64,000 bases of DNA from Monomorium pharaonis. Its lineage: Eukaryota; Arthropoda; Insecta; Hymenoptera; Formicidae. The position numbers and the translations under genes were made by a program. Of this stretch, positions 51,108 to 63,108 are shown piece after piece; positions within the stretch are counted from its first letter, which is position 1; each line of letters starts with the position of its first letter. The stretch lies in contig NC_050471.1 in the NCBI RefSeq assembly GCF_013373865.1, forward strand, positions 6,981,307 through 7,045,306, written 5' to 3'. The notes under the pieces are model-generated. The model searched no databases. It saw only the letters and a list, made by a program, of their open reading frames with translations, and had not been told where the DNA came from.

Positions 51108-51467
51108 CAGAGACCTTGCCGCTCCATCCATTCTGGTTCATCCTATCCGTGCGCGCTCGGCTACGTTCGGTCTGTTCGGGTGCATTCGGCGTACCGAGTC
51201 GGCCGATAGAACGCGCAAGCGCGCAACGGTTCACGAATAGATGGAGCGCTGTGTGGGTGTGTGTGGTGCGTGTGTGTGGTGTGGTTGTGTGTGCGTGTGT
51301 GTGTGTGGTGTGTGTAGCGAGTGTGGTGACTGGTACGGTAATGTGTTGGTTCTCGTGTTCTGTGATTTCTGATTTCTGTGCCGTGTGCACGCGGAAAAAG
51401 TGAGGTTAGGTTAAGTTAAGGCGTGCGAACAGCTGCCTGGCATTGACGGACAATCGCGCGAACAGCG

Positions 51468-54400
51468 ATGTCGGGCAAAACCAGAGGCAAGAACAAGAAT
51501 AAAAGTGACGACGCGATCGAGAATGGGGCGGCCGACGATGTCGCGACGAAGATTGCAGACGTGGAGCTCAATGATGAAGAGGAGGTTGTGCCGAGCAAGA
51601 AGCTCACCCACAAGGAGAAGAAGAAGCTGAAGAAGCAACAGGAATACGAGCGGACGATGGAGATGCTGACGAAGGGCGGACAGGGTCACAGCGAACTCGA
51701 ATCCAATTTCACAATCTCACAGAGCCAGACGCAGCAACGCGGCAATCAGCAGCTGGATAACGCGGTTGACATCAAGGTGGAGAACTTCAGCATTGCGGCC
51801 AAGGGCAAGGAGCTTTTCACCAACGCCAGCCTGCTCATAGCGCAAGGGAGGCGATACGGCCTCGTGGGACCGAACGGGTATACACTCTCGCTTTGCTTTG
51901 TCCTGCTTTATCCCTGAGCTTTCACAAGCAGCTATTATAAAATTTGAAAGTTTCTTCCTATCTTGATTTTTCATTTTATATTTTATATACAGTTTGGAAT
52001 TTTAGTTTTAAAACTATGTTTTGACATCTTTATCAACCAAGATATAATTTGTTGAAAAATGTGTTTTTACATAAGAGAGTTGTACAAAAAAATATTCAAT
52101 TAATCTTAAAATGTGTCATTCATATTTTTTTACATTAACACACTTTAATCAGGACGAAAATTTACTTATTAAAATTAAGAATTTTTTAACTACTTCTATA
52201 TAATTATCTAACCACTTTTGTGGCCTTTATAGCAAGATAAGTTTTTCAGATTTAATCTTGAAATGCTATGATTGAACTTTTATCCAATTTTAGTACCATT
52301 TTTATTATTAAAATTTTGATAGCTTAAGCAGTTTTTGTAGATTCAAGATTATCCAATATTATTTTAAAATAAAACTAAAGTTTAATAACATTCTAAAATT
52401 AAATCTTGAAAAATCTAGTACATAGTTTATATTTATCACAATATAATATAGCCTTCAAATTAAATTTTATCAATTATCAATATTAATAATTTTGCAATCA
52501 ATATCAATATTAATAATATAAAATATAAAAATTATGCATTTTGTCAAACTAAGGCAATATTTGACGTTCTTTTTTTTGTTACAGTCATGGCAAAACTACC
52601 TTGCTTCGCCATATAGCAAAAAGAGCCTTCAATATTCCACCAACGATAGACGTTCTGTATTGTGAACAAGAAGTTATAGCAGATGACACTCCTGCTGTAG
52701 AAGTCGTGCTCAATGCTGATATCAAATGCAAAGAGCTTCAGACTGAATGCAAGAAGTTGGAGGAGTTGACAGAGCAGGGAGATACTACTGTGCAGAACAG
52801 ATTGCAAGAGGTAATCATCATTTTTATGAAGTTTAAATTATGTCTCTAGAAATTAATTAATAAATTTTAGAAAAAGATAATTTTATTCTCTTTAATTTCT
52901 CCTTCTGCAATCTGAATTCTGTCTTCAAAGATGCAACTGTTGAAAACTTGTATATAATACGATTTATATCTTATTTTCAGGTATATGATGAATTAAAGGC
53001 CATCGGAGCGGACTCAGCAGAACCGCGTGCCAGACGAATCCTCGCTGGTCTGGGATTCAATCGTGCGATGCAGAATCGCGCAACGAAGAACTTCTCTGGT
53101 GGTTGGCGAATGCGTGTCTCACTCGCAAGAGCACTTTTCCTGGAACCCACGTTATTGCTGTTGGACGAACCTACTAATCATTTAGATTTGAACGCTGTAA
53201 TTTGGTTGGATAACTACTTGCAAGGCTGGAAGAAGACTCTGCTGGTTGTATCGCATGATCAGAGTTTTTTGGATAATGTATGCACGGACGTGATACACCT
53301 AGATCAACAGAAATTGTTCTATTACAAGGGAAATTACAGCATGTTCAAAAAGATGTACGAGCAAAAAAGAAAAGAAATGGTAAAGGCGTATGAAAAGCAA
53401 GAAAAGCGTCTGAAGGATCTCAAAGCGGCCGGGCAGAGTAAAAAGCAGGCTGAAAAGAAGCAAAAGGAAGCTCTTACGAGGAAACAAGAAAAGAATCGAA
53501 CAAAGATGCAGAAACAAGAGGAAGACACTGGACCCACAGAGTTGTTGCAGAGACCAAGGGAATACATAGTGAAATTCAGTTTTCCAGATCCTCCGCCATT
53601 ACAACCGCCAATTCTTGGTCTTCAAAGTATGTAACTTATCCATAATTATCCATAATTATCCAATCGCATTTGTAATAACTTAAAAAAACTGAAGATAAAG
53701 CAATGTAACAAAAGTGTAAGTTGAATTTTTTGTATGTTTTAATTTTATATTTAATTTTTTTTTTTGTAGATGTTACATTTGGATATGAAGGACAAAAGCC
53801 ATTATTTATCGACGCAGACTTTGGTATAGACCTGAGTTCTCGAGTAGCGATACTGGGCCCCAATGGCGTTGGTAAATCCACTTTTTTGAAATTACTAATG
53901 AGCGATATAACGCCTCAAAAGGGGGAAGTGTCAAAGAATCATCGATTGGTAAGTGTTTGTTAGACAAATCATGCTTTCTTTATTTTATAAATTGTAGATT
54001 GTTCAGTTACCAAATTTTTTCTTATTTATGGATTTTTGTGATTCGCGAAACAGTAGTACGATTTATTGAAATATATTAATTCCCACTAATAAATATATTA
54101 ATTTAAATATATTAATTGAGATTTATAGAATATCTTTCAACTAATATATAAAGTAATAGGATCAAAATTGAAATCTAGATCTTCTATTTAATAAAAGATT
54201 ATTCTAGTAACACTTTATTTTAATATCTTTATCTTAAAAGTCTTTTTTTAGTATCTATATGGCATATGATTTTTCTAAATTAAATCACATTTTACAGAGG
54301 ATAGGAAGGTTTGACCAGCATTCTGGCGAACACTTAACTGCCGAGGAGACTCCGTCGGAATATCTGATGCGACTATTCGATCTTCCATACGAAAAAGCGC

Positions 54401-54792
54401 GCAAACAGTTAGGTACTTTCGGTCTTAGCTCTCATGCACACACTATCAAAATGAAGGACCTATCGGGCGGTCAAAAGGCGCGCGTCGCGTTAGCTGAGCT
54501 TTGTCTAAACGCGCCAGACGTGCTGATCCTAGATGAGCCAACCAACAACCTCGACATAGAATCCATCGACGCATTGGCAGATGCCATCAACGATTATAAG
54601 GGCGGTGTTATCATTGTTTCGCACGACGAACGGCTGATTCGAGACACAGAATGCTGTCTCTACGTGATCGAGAACCAGCAGATCAATGCTATAGATGGCG
54701 ATTTCGACGACTATAGAAAAGAATTACTCGAGAGCCTGGGAGAAGTCATCAACAATCCCAGCATAGCCGCGAACGCTGCCGTTCTACAATAA
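51468..54792 (+). CDS. ABCF1: ATP-binding cassette subfamily F member 1 (ABC50-type translation factor)
   Basis: Five exons, 51468-51877, 52585-52810, 52981-53626, 53770-53948 and 54298-54792, join in phase to 651 residues. The N-terminus (1-100) is charged, with a Lys-rich run at 49-57. Cassette 1 has Walker A GPNGHGKTT (134-142, split by intron 1), signature FSGGW (250-254) and Walker B LLLLDEPT (Asp274, Glu275). A Lys/Glu-rich linker follows. Cassette 2 has Walker A GPNGVGKST (457-465), LSGGQ (542-546) and LILDEPT (Asp566, Glu567). There are no membrane segments, as in all ABCF proteins. ABCF1 binds eIF2 and ribosomes during initiation. The N-terminal extension is much shorter than in human ABCF1 (845 residues). 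AATAAA signals lie at 54949 and 55085. Confidence 0.95.
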
Positions 54793-55736
54793 ATCGTCGA
54801 CCAATTAGTATAATTAACACATTTTGGTGGCCTGTAATATCAGGCCTGTCCTTTTTAGCTGAGCTCTTTGCACGGTTCATTTCTTTCTTCCTTTTTCCTT
54901 TCGCGTTGAAGAAAGGAGAAAAGAAACAAACTGTGTGTAAGAAGTTTAAATAAAAAGAATAGACCTAACGTAAAAGCGATCATATTGGATTGCGATCAAG
55001 CCTTCGTGTGGACACCTGTTTGTCCAAAAAATGCCGGATTCGAATTTTGTATTATAAATAGCATGCAACCGAGTGTAAAAAGAAAATAAATTGTTAACAA
55101 CATGGAGTGTTTGAGTCAATTTTAACAAATCCAGTCCATTTACTGTCGATTTGATCTATTTTTTTTTTTTTTTATCGCATATTGCGAGATTACTTTTGTC
55201 TAATAGAGGCTTAAATTTAAGATTTGCTCTGTAAGAATTTTTTATTTTTCTTTATTCTGTTTCCTTTTTTCTAATTATATATGTATACCATTTTAAATTA
55301 ACAAAAATAAATATTTTTTAAGACAAAAAAAAATACAAATAATACGGGCTTATATGTAACGAATGCTTATACAGAATAGATAAATATGATAATACATCGT
55401 GGTCCTAAAGCATCCAAAATCGGTGCCTTGCCTCTTACTCCTTTCTCTTTTTTTTCGGGTGCAAAGAGTGTAGAACAGTGCAGCTACAGAGAACAGAAGT
55501 GAGAGATATTTGTTGAGTGTATCGTGTGTCTCCTCTCAACAATAACCTCGACAGGGAAAGTTCTGGAAGGCAGTGGAAGGTTCCTAGACAGCCGGTCCTA
55601 AGGATCTCGTGCCTTGCTGAGAAGCGTAATCTCAGAATATCGATTTAGTAACATCCGTTTGTGCGTCTTGACATCGTGTAAAATTTGTGATAATTGTGTA
55701 AAATCCAGCGAAACTCGAAGACTTTGAAAGACGACA
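54793..55736 (+). other. ABCF1 3' UTR and CacyBP promoter / 5' UTR
   Basis: Candidate polyadenylation signals for ABCF1 are at 54949-54954 and 55085-55090. From about 55440 the sequence becomes GC-richer and should hold the CacyBP start site; no TATA box is evident. The two genes lie in tandem, 944 bp apart between coding regions. Confidence 0.5.
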
Positions 55737-56908
55737 ATGGCAACAAAGGCTGAGGAGGTGAGTATTATCGTTGTTATTAGTTTTCAGCTACATTTTTCTG
55801 CACTTTATGCATATATAAAATGAGATCCGATTTAGGCTCACACTTTGGAGGGAAAAAGAGGCAAAATTAATGATTGTAAGCCGAAATTGGCATGTCAAAG
55901 TGATGGATTATTCACTTCTTGATATATGAAGATGTACATAATTAACATATAATAATTAACAATACTTAATTAATATTAACTAATACATTTAACTTATTTA
56001 CATTATTAAAATATGATTAACAATAATTAATCAATTTTTTTTAAATAATTTATATTAATAATATAAAAAGTTCTTAAAACTTTACTATTATGAATTTAAA
56101 TTTTGAAGAAAGATTACAATTTTTTCCAGATCAATTAAATGATTATTTACATTTTCTTTACTAGATGTATTTTATGAAATCAATATTTACTTTTATTACT
56201 ATTATTATTATTAAAATATTTAATAATAATTACTTTTTTCCACAGATGAAATTAGATATCGAGGAACTCAACAGCTTACTTGAGCAGGCTAAGAGACAAC
56301 ACACCAAGAATATATTAATGTTGGAAATCAGGAAGTTGCGGGCGGATATGGAGAAGTTTGTGGAACAGAAAGATATGCCTGTCAAGGCGACAACTCCCAC
56401 GCTCAACATTGCTCAAAAGTGCTATGAAGTAAAACTAAACAACTATGGGTGGGACCAAACGAGCACGACAATGAAGCTCTACATAACGTTGAACAACGTT
56501 CACCAGCTGCCCAAAGAAGCCGTTGTCTGCAATTTTACAGAGAAATCTTTGGACCTACGCATACTTGGACTCGACAATAAGAATTATCACTTGCCAATCA
56601 ATAATCTGTGTGGGGAGATCAACACTGAGAAGAGTAACTTCAAAGTGAAGACCGACATGATCGTCGTGTCGCTCGCGAAGAAGGTTGCCAAGGACTGGTC
56701 ACACGTCACACTGGTGGAAAAGAGAATAAAGGACGCGAAGACGCCGTCCATGCCCGAGCTAGGCGAGGACAGTGATCCTAGTTCCAGCCTGATGAACCTC
56801 ATGAAAAAGATGTATCAAGATGGCGATGATGAGATGAAGAAAACGATAGCGAAAGCATGGACCGAGAGCCAGGAGAAACAGAAAAACACCACGACCTTGG
56901 ATATGTAA
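55737..56908 (+). CDS. CACYBP: Calcyclin-binding protein / Siah-interacting protein
   Basis: Two exons, 55737-55757 (MATKAEE, seven codons) and 56246-56908, give 227 residues, matching the human length of 228. The start has a strong context (ACAATGG) and the short exon ends in GAG/GTGAGT. Residues 8-50 form a helical Siah-binding-type N-terminus. Residues 66-152 are a CS (p23-like) domain, with NNYGWDQ, KLYITLNNVHQ and KVKTDMIVVSL. Residues 155-227 are the SGS domain (DPSSSLMNLMKKMYQDGDDE, AWTESQEK). The family links Siah/Skp1 ubiquitin ligase parts and binds S100 proteins and Hsp90-type partners in the cytosol. AATAAA signals lie at 57249 and 57535. Nothing is unusual. Confidence 0.95.
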
Positions 56909-59900
56909 TTTCAATGTCAATCTAGACTTAATCTAGGTATTTTTTTGCGTATTTCTTTTTTGATACGTTAAAAATGTAATATAATTTTAGAGTAAACGCT
57001 TAAGAAGCAAAAGTGTAGAAAACTATAACATATTTACTGTAAGAAAGAGTACCTTTCTTGACTGTAAAGAGAATAAGTAATCCATGTTGGTGTAATTATG
57101 TATGTAAGTTTTCAATTTTGAACAGATTAAAAAGTTTTTTTCTTATAAGCTAATTGCAAACAATAACGTAACTTAGGTATTATTTTTTTCAGCTGAACCT
57201 TTTTTTACATTAGAAGGAAAATATAAACCATATGCGAGATTCAGAATGAATAAAACTAATCTATTCTTAAGAGACCTTACTTTAATCTTGTAAACACATT
57301 TATATAATTCATAAAATCCTTTATGTATACCTTAAAAATTTGAATTATACAATCTTTAAATCTTTGGAACGCATATGGCTGCCTGAATACTTGAATAAAT
57401 GTTATTCTTATGTTTAAAAATAGTTACACCAATATCGCTGCACTGATATTGAACTATTGAAAAAAAGATGTGTATTGTTAACATCTGCATTTTCGAATTA
57501 TTGTACATCTGTTTGTATGATATTGGAGGAATTAAATAAAACAATATGCTCCAATTAACTAAAATCAGGTATCTTTATTATATCTGCTCTTGCACTCTGC
57601 AAATTATTTAATTTATGTGATTATTTGTAATCAATATGATACAAAAACATTTTTTTCTTGACAAGTTCGATCAGTTGTGTAGCTTGCTTTGCAAACAAAT
57701 AAAGAATTTGTAATGACATAGATACAATAATTCGTTGAATCCCGTTTGCGATCGTCGTTTAACATTCGTTAAGTGTTCAATCGGATATCACGGTCAGTCA
57801 TTTATATTTAATATTACATCATGATAAATGCACAGCCCAAGTACAAAACTCTTTGGAATAATAAGCTACGTATTAACTTTACGTAATATTCTCTCATAAA
57901 ACAATCGATCAACGCTTGCAGTTAAAAGAATTCAAATCTATAGTTCCGCGCCTAATAAGATAAGAATGGAATGATGCATCGCCTACGAAACTATTGTGTG
58001 GTAACAGCCGTTTTTTTTTTTTTTTTTTTGTGAATTGGCACTGAGATGATAAATCTTTGGTGGACGACATTCTCGATAACTGTAGCATCGTTAAGATTTT
58101 AAAGTAATTTTTATAAATATTTTTTACGTATCTGCAGTTCAATCATTTACGTAATTAAGCGGTGAGGTTACGTAATTTAGCGGTTATACCGATAAATCAA
58201 TAATGAAACTTATGATATTTTCGAGAAGAAAGATAGACATCGGCATTACTTGTAAATTCAAGAAAGTTCTTGTTTTTCAGATTTTTAAATGGTAAAATTT
58301 GACTCCAAACTGTCTATATGCCCGAAATATATTATTCGATTACACTAGAAATCGTATATTAAACGTAGCGTTAATAGCGTACGATTGAAAATTGTGCGTT
58401 TTCTTTTATATTCATCAGGAAGATAATACTAACGCGATCAATTCATTCAAAAGTCTTCTGAATGTTTACTTGATTGCATCTATGACTACGTTTACACGTT
58501 GGGTTTAGTAACACCGGATTTATAAAACTGATCAATTACAGCTATTCTTCGGAAGAGTGGAATGATTATGATTGGTCAGCTCTAGAAGTACAGATGTTAT
58601 TAAACTTGATTAAGGATGTCGTGCAAACATAGTCTATAATAAGATCGATTAACTCGGAGGTTCGAAATTTCAAATCCTTCGTGAACTACATTCCTTTATC
58701 TAATGCCGAAGTCACAATGGATTTATGTTATTATCGAAATGTTTTTTCGATTAAGAAATATATCCGACAAACAAGATTACATATTTCGCAATGACTATAC
58801 ATCTCGATTCATTCTTGATATAAAAATATTCCTGTAGCTTAATTATGATGACGAATCAATAATTATCTCATATAACACATATATAACATATAACAGCCAC
58901 AGTGTGAGAAAAGTGTACGCAGTTTCTTACGTAGTCTAAAAACTATTTAAAGGAGTCGACAAGAATTAGAAAAACAATTTTCCTATAGATATTTTCTTAA
59001 ACAATTATATTTATTCCCGAAAATTTAATGAAAAATAGGTGCAAATGTAATAAGTCTTCACTTAATCGATATTCTTAATGGCAAAATGTTATGTTTCAAT
59101 TTTTAATTCAAATTTCAACCTCGCTATTGTGAAAAATGTATGACAAAGATTAAATATTTATATAAATAAATAAAATGTAAAACAAAAATTACTATTTTTA
59201 ATTTTCAACTAATTTATTTTGTGTAAAAAATTATTTCTAATATTTAATTAAATAAAAAATGTTTTTATTGTTAGGTTTTTTAATTGAAAACACGTAATCA
59301 AAAGTTACGTCGCGGATATTTTTATACAGTCACTGATAAAAATTGCAAAATATTTTCTTAACATAGTATACAACTTAATTTTCAATAACTTTATTTATTT
59401 TTTTTTTTTTTTTTTTAGAAAACAAGGGACCATGTACTCAAAATTTTTTATTCAATTAATGAGCATTCTTTAAGCTATCATACAAACTTTTTTTAAATTA
59501 AACACTGATTTTCTCATTCTTGCCGACTCCTTAACTTAAAAAGATATATTTTGTTATAAGCCGGTCATATTCCTAAAATAATTAAATTGAATTTTAAGGA
59601 AAAAGAAATTAATCTTCAAAACTCAATTCATATTACACATTCGATGCTCAGAAGAAAATTAGCTGTTCGAGATCGTGGATGATTACATTAGTGTGAACTG
59701 TAGCGTGAAAAGTAAAGGAATTTGTAAGATTAGTTAGTTAAGTTTTCTGAATATATATATATATATATATATATGAAAAAACATAAAGCACTCTATAAAT
59801 AAATTAATCAATTAATTATAATTAATTAAGTAACAATGAATTCGAGATTTATTTTTTGCATATAAATCGCTAATCGTGCATGTTTGAAATCACGTATAAT

Positions 59901-62292
59901 TAATTGAACATCGTAGAACACTCGATCGGTCAGGTAATCGAAATCTCCAAATACTTGTGTTTGTATACACTTAAGCAGAAGTTTTCTACTTAAATACATT
60001 TTTTTTTTTTAATTACAAGGGAAGCTGTTGAAAGTTAATATGATGCACTACTCTCTCTTACTATTTTAACGGCTAAACGAAAACGGCTTTAACATTGTTC
60101 GGATTGTACTATACGACTATTGTGTGATCGTTGCAGCTTACAAGAAAATTGATATCTGATGCAAAATATAAACGTACCGCAGTGCGGAAGTCGCGCGAAC
60201 GATTGATCATGTTGACACGTTACATACGCGATATAGTTAGAGTTTGTTTTTTATGACCGCGAGCAAACGTTTATGATTCTGCAACAAACACAATTTTTTC
60301 CATACAATATTGAAAGAAACGCAATGGACAAACATTTGATATTCTCAATTCGTATATTTATATATTTTAAAATTTATGAATTTCAGCAGTGAATCTTGGA
60401 AGAAAAAAAGAGCGCAATTTGGCATAATATTTTCTTACCAACAACTAGATCTTTTTAATCAACTCTATTAATGCTAGTTGAATTGAAATGCGATAAGCAA
60501 GAAAATATTACGTAAACTACGCTGAACTGAACACAATCACTGTTTGGAAATTTAATGTAAAAGAAGATGTTGCCTTAATATAGAATGCGACATTTCGTCA
60601 ATCGTAGTATGCAGAGAGTAGAGACACTATGAAATTGAAAGTGCGATCATCCGAGGAATGTCCAAGGATTAAAGTTTAATGTCGAATACCGATCACGATC
60701 ATTTTATCATAATATCGCAATCATAACTAATTGTAGGTGAAAAACGTATGTACACTGTAGCACAAAGTGACTATTAATGTGCCTCAGGTTTATTATAATA
60801 TCATTCAATTAAAATTATTTTTCTTATTATCTTGATTATGAACAATTATCTCGATATACAGTGACGAGTTAATCGATAACCAAAGTTAAGTTTTATTTTA
60901 TATTTCACAAAGGAAATATATATTCGGAAAATCATCTGAAAGAATGTGTTGAAGGAGATATGCTTCTCTTTAAAATGTTAAAAATTAAAGTGCACTTTTT
61001 CTACAATTGCATGTATCTTACAAGGAGACGCCGGAGTATGATAATAATCGATTTGGATGAAACTTATTCTATCGATATATTATCATGTCAAGTATTAATG
61101 GGTAAAAGGATAATCAGTTATATTCAACCGTTCGCGAGAAAATCGCAATTTCTTGAAAGATCGCCGAAAGATTCTCTTCTTTGTTAATAAGGCGCTCGTA
61201 ATTTTTACTCACGGTTTTCTCGCCAACGATTGAATATAACCGATTATCCTTTTATTATCCATTAATATTTGACATGATAATATATCGATAGAATAAGTTT
61301 CATCCAAATCGATTATTATCACATTTCGGTATCTCCTTGTTAATCTTTTTACAAAATAATTATATGAAAACGAGTGGAAGCATAAAACAGACGAGTGGAA
61401 ATGTACAAGCATAGTTTATATATAGCAAAATATATCTAATGGAATTTAGTACAAATCGTTAAGTATAAACGTTAACAATATTTCTATAATTTATGCAAAA
61501 ATGCATTCTAACCAATCATATTTACAACCCGTAACTTCTATGAAAAATCATGATATACATATCGAAAGTTCGTTTTTTCTCTCACTATCTTGGTGCGTCC
61601 ACGCTAAAGAGTATATCATATAGATACTTCATGTACGCAGTTTTTCCAAATTATGTCTAATATTGATTAAAAACGATGTTTATAATTCTTCTTAGCGACA
61701 TATATAATTATTTTCCAATCGTATACGTATTTTACCAGAAACTTTTTTTTTTCATTTTAAAATGCATATCTCTAAATAAAAAAGTTTATTATATGCAGCA
61801 ATCAAATCATAAACTATCGTTTATCGTACATGCGATCTCATACAGCGCAGAATATTACAGAATGTTCCAATAATGCTACAGTAACATTGTGTAATATTAC
61901 TGTAAATTGCTGCAATATTCTGATGTATAAATATGAAAACGTATCTATACACCAATAATAAACATAAAATCGACAACTTAGTCATAAATGCTGAAGAATC
62001 GTCTAAATTCTTGATTTATAAGATAATGAATAAAGGCATGAGAAGAATGTAGACGGATAGAAAAATCTGACGCTATCCACTTTCTCTAAGTTGGAGAGAC
62101 ATTAAAATATAAAATTAGAGTATCATATTGTAATAACGCAATAAGATAATATTAGCTAATCGGACGCTTAGTCTTTGGTTCCCGCGTGGAGACTTATTCG
62201 TTAACTCTTGTAAAGAAGTAAGCTTATTTGCTCATTTCTTGAAAACGTGCGTGAGCTCGTTCGTTACAGCCTAATAATGATCGTTCGGCGTC
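56909..62292. other. CacyBP 3' UTR, then gene-free AT-rich sequence
   Basis: CacyBP transcripts probably end after 57254 or 57540. From there to 62292 I see no coding exon. The right part may be the 3' UTR of the minus-strand acyltransferase. It holds poly-T runs at 58011-58029 and 59400-59418, (AT)12 at 59751-59774, and the long inverted repeat at 61020-61340. Confidence 0.5.
61020..61340. repeat. Long inverted repeat with arms of about 120 bp
   Basis: The left arm (61020-61147) and right arm (61213-61340) are about 90 percent identical in inverse orientation. They contain a fully identical block of about 50 bp that includes ATTTGGATGAAACTTATTC. The differences are mainly transitions plus one 3-base indel. 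The loop is about 65 nt. Each arm is open in one frame with the peptide IIIDLDETYSIDILSCQ, but I regard that as a by-product of the repeat. Either a foldback transposon or a hairpin-RNA source. Confidence 0.85.
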
Positions 62293-63108
62293 TTACCGGA
62301 CAGGCAGGGACTGCTGGATCTCGCGACTCGTCGCGTGAAACACTTCGCTCATGGCATTTCGTGTCTTTTCCATTAACTCTTCCATGTCGTTTGTATCGAG
62401 TCCTTCGGTTGAGATGGGCGGCAATGTCGTTACGAGAATGCGCCCTTTAATTAAATATACTTTAAACTGCTTCTGATAATCTCATGAAATTTTCGAGTAA
62501 TTAAAGAAATTGTTTTCACAACTTACTCTTTCTTTTTAATTTATATACCTACCGGAATCAAATTTTTTTTCTTCCGCGGATAAGAAATAATAGGAGGAGA
62601 ATACGACCGGTAGTATAGGTAATTGCGACCTAATCGCAACGTGGAAGGCACCCTTCTTGAACGGATGTATCTCGCCAGTATTGTGTCTGGTGCCCTCAGG
62701 AAATATCCACAGCTTAATCTGCAAAGCGTAACGCGTAAAAAACATAGTAGAAAGCAAATGACGGTGATTTACGCGCGCATCTTTTTCTTTACCTTCTTCT
62801 CCGTGATCTCCTTTGTGGCGGTGTTGAGGGCGGTTCGTGCTTTTTCGGAGTTCATTCTGTCGATGAAAATTAGACCGCACAACCACGCGGCCAAACCAAA
62901 CGGCCACACGTAGAAAAGTTCCTTCTTGGCGACGACAGTGCACTTGTCCATCACCGGCCAAATATCAAACATTCCCAGTATGTCTAGTGAGCTCTGATGA
63001 TTTGCCACGATTATACAAGCTCTGTTCTTCTCCAAGTGTTCTCTTCCCCGCAGCTCCCATCGCAGACCCAGCAGAGTACTGATGTGATGGCATAACGACG
63101 ATGCCAGT
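62293..63108 (-). CDS. 1-acyl-sn-glycerol-3-phosphate acyltransferase, last three coding exons (5' part missing)
   Basis: Exons 63108-62793, 62718-62553 and 62444-62293 join in phase to 211 residues ending ...QQSLPVR. Motif I is NHQSSLD (the catalytic H-x4-D). KELFYVWPFGLAAWLCGLIFIDR follows, split here as KELFYVWPF and AWLCGLIFIDR. Motif III is FPEGTR, and LPPISTEGL marks the C-terminal motif. This is the AGPAT1/2 type, which makes phosphatidic acid from lysophosphatidic acid in the ER membrane. About 70 N-terminal residues with the first membrane helices are missing; the acceptor before 63108 needs a donor leaving AG. An in-frame ATG at 63137-63135 could instead start a short form, but the acceptor and family length argue against it. 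Confidence 0.9.

Larger units (their letters stand above)
49004..51467. other. Shared upstream region of DUSP12 (minus) and ABCF1 (plus)
   Basis: 49010-50210 is AT-rich and may be a 5' UTR intron of DUSP12: acceptor TGCAG before 49013, candidate GC-type donor CAG/GCAAGT after 50219. 50260-50700 and 51110-51467 are GC-rich and hold the probable promoters, without a clear TATA box. Both GC-rich flanks contain repeated TTCGG motifs. Two foldback elements lie between them (50731-50783 and 50931-51107). A GT-rich run spans about 51250-51330. Confidence 0.5.

Noticed and set aside
58660..58690. TTCGAAATTTCAAAT, resembling a tRNA T-loop
   Set aside because: No acceptor stem, D-arm or anticodon arm can be drawn around it; no tRNA was found in the window.
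60960..61412. ORFs with the same peptide IIIDLDETYSIDILSCQ on opposite strands
   Set aside because: They come from the two arms of the inverted repeat; differences between arms are mostly amino-acid changing, so protein coding is not being preserved.
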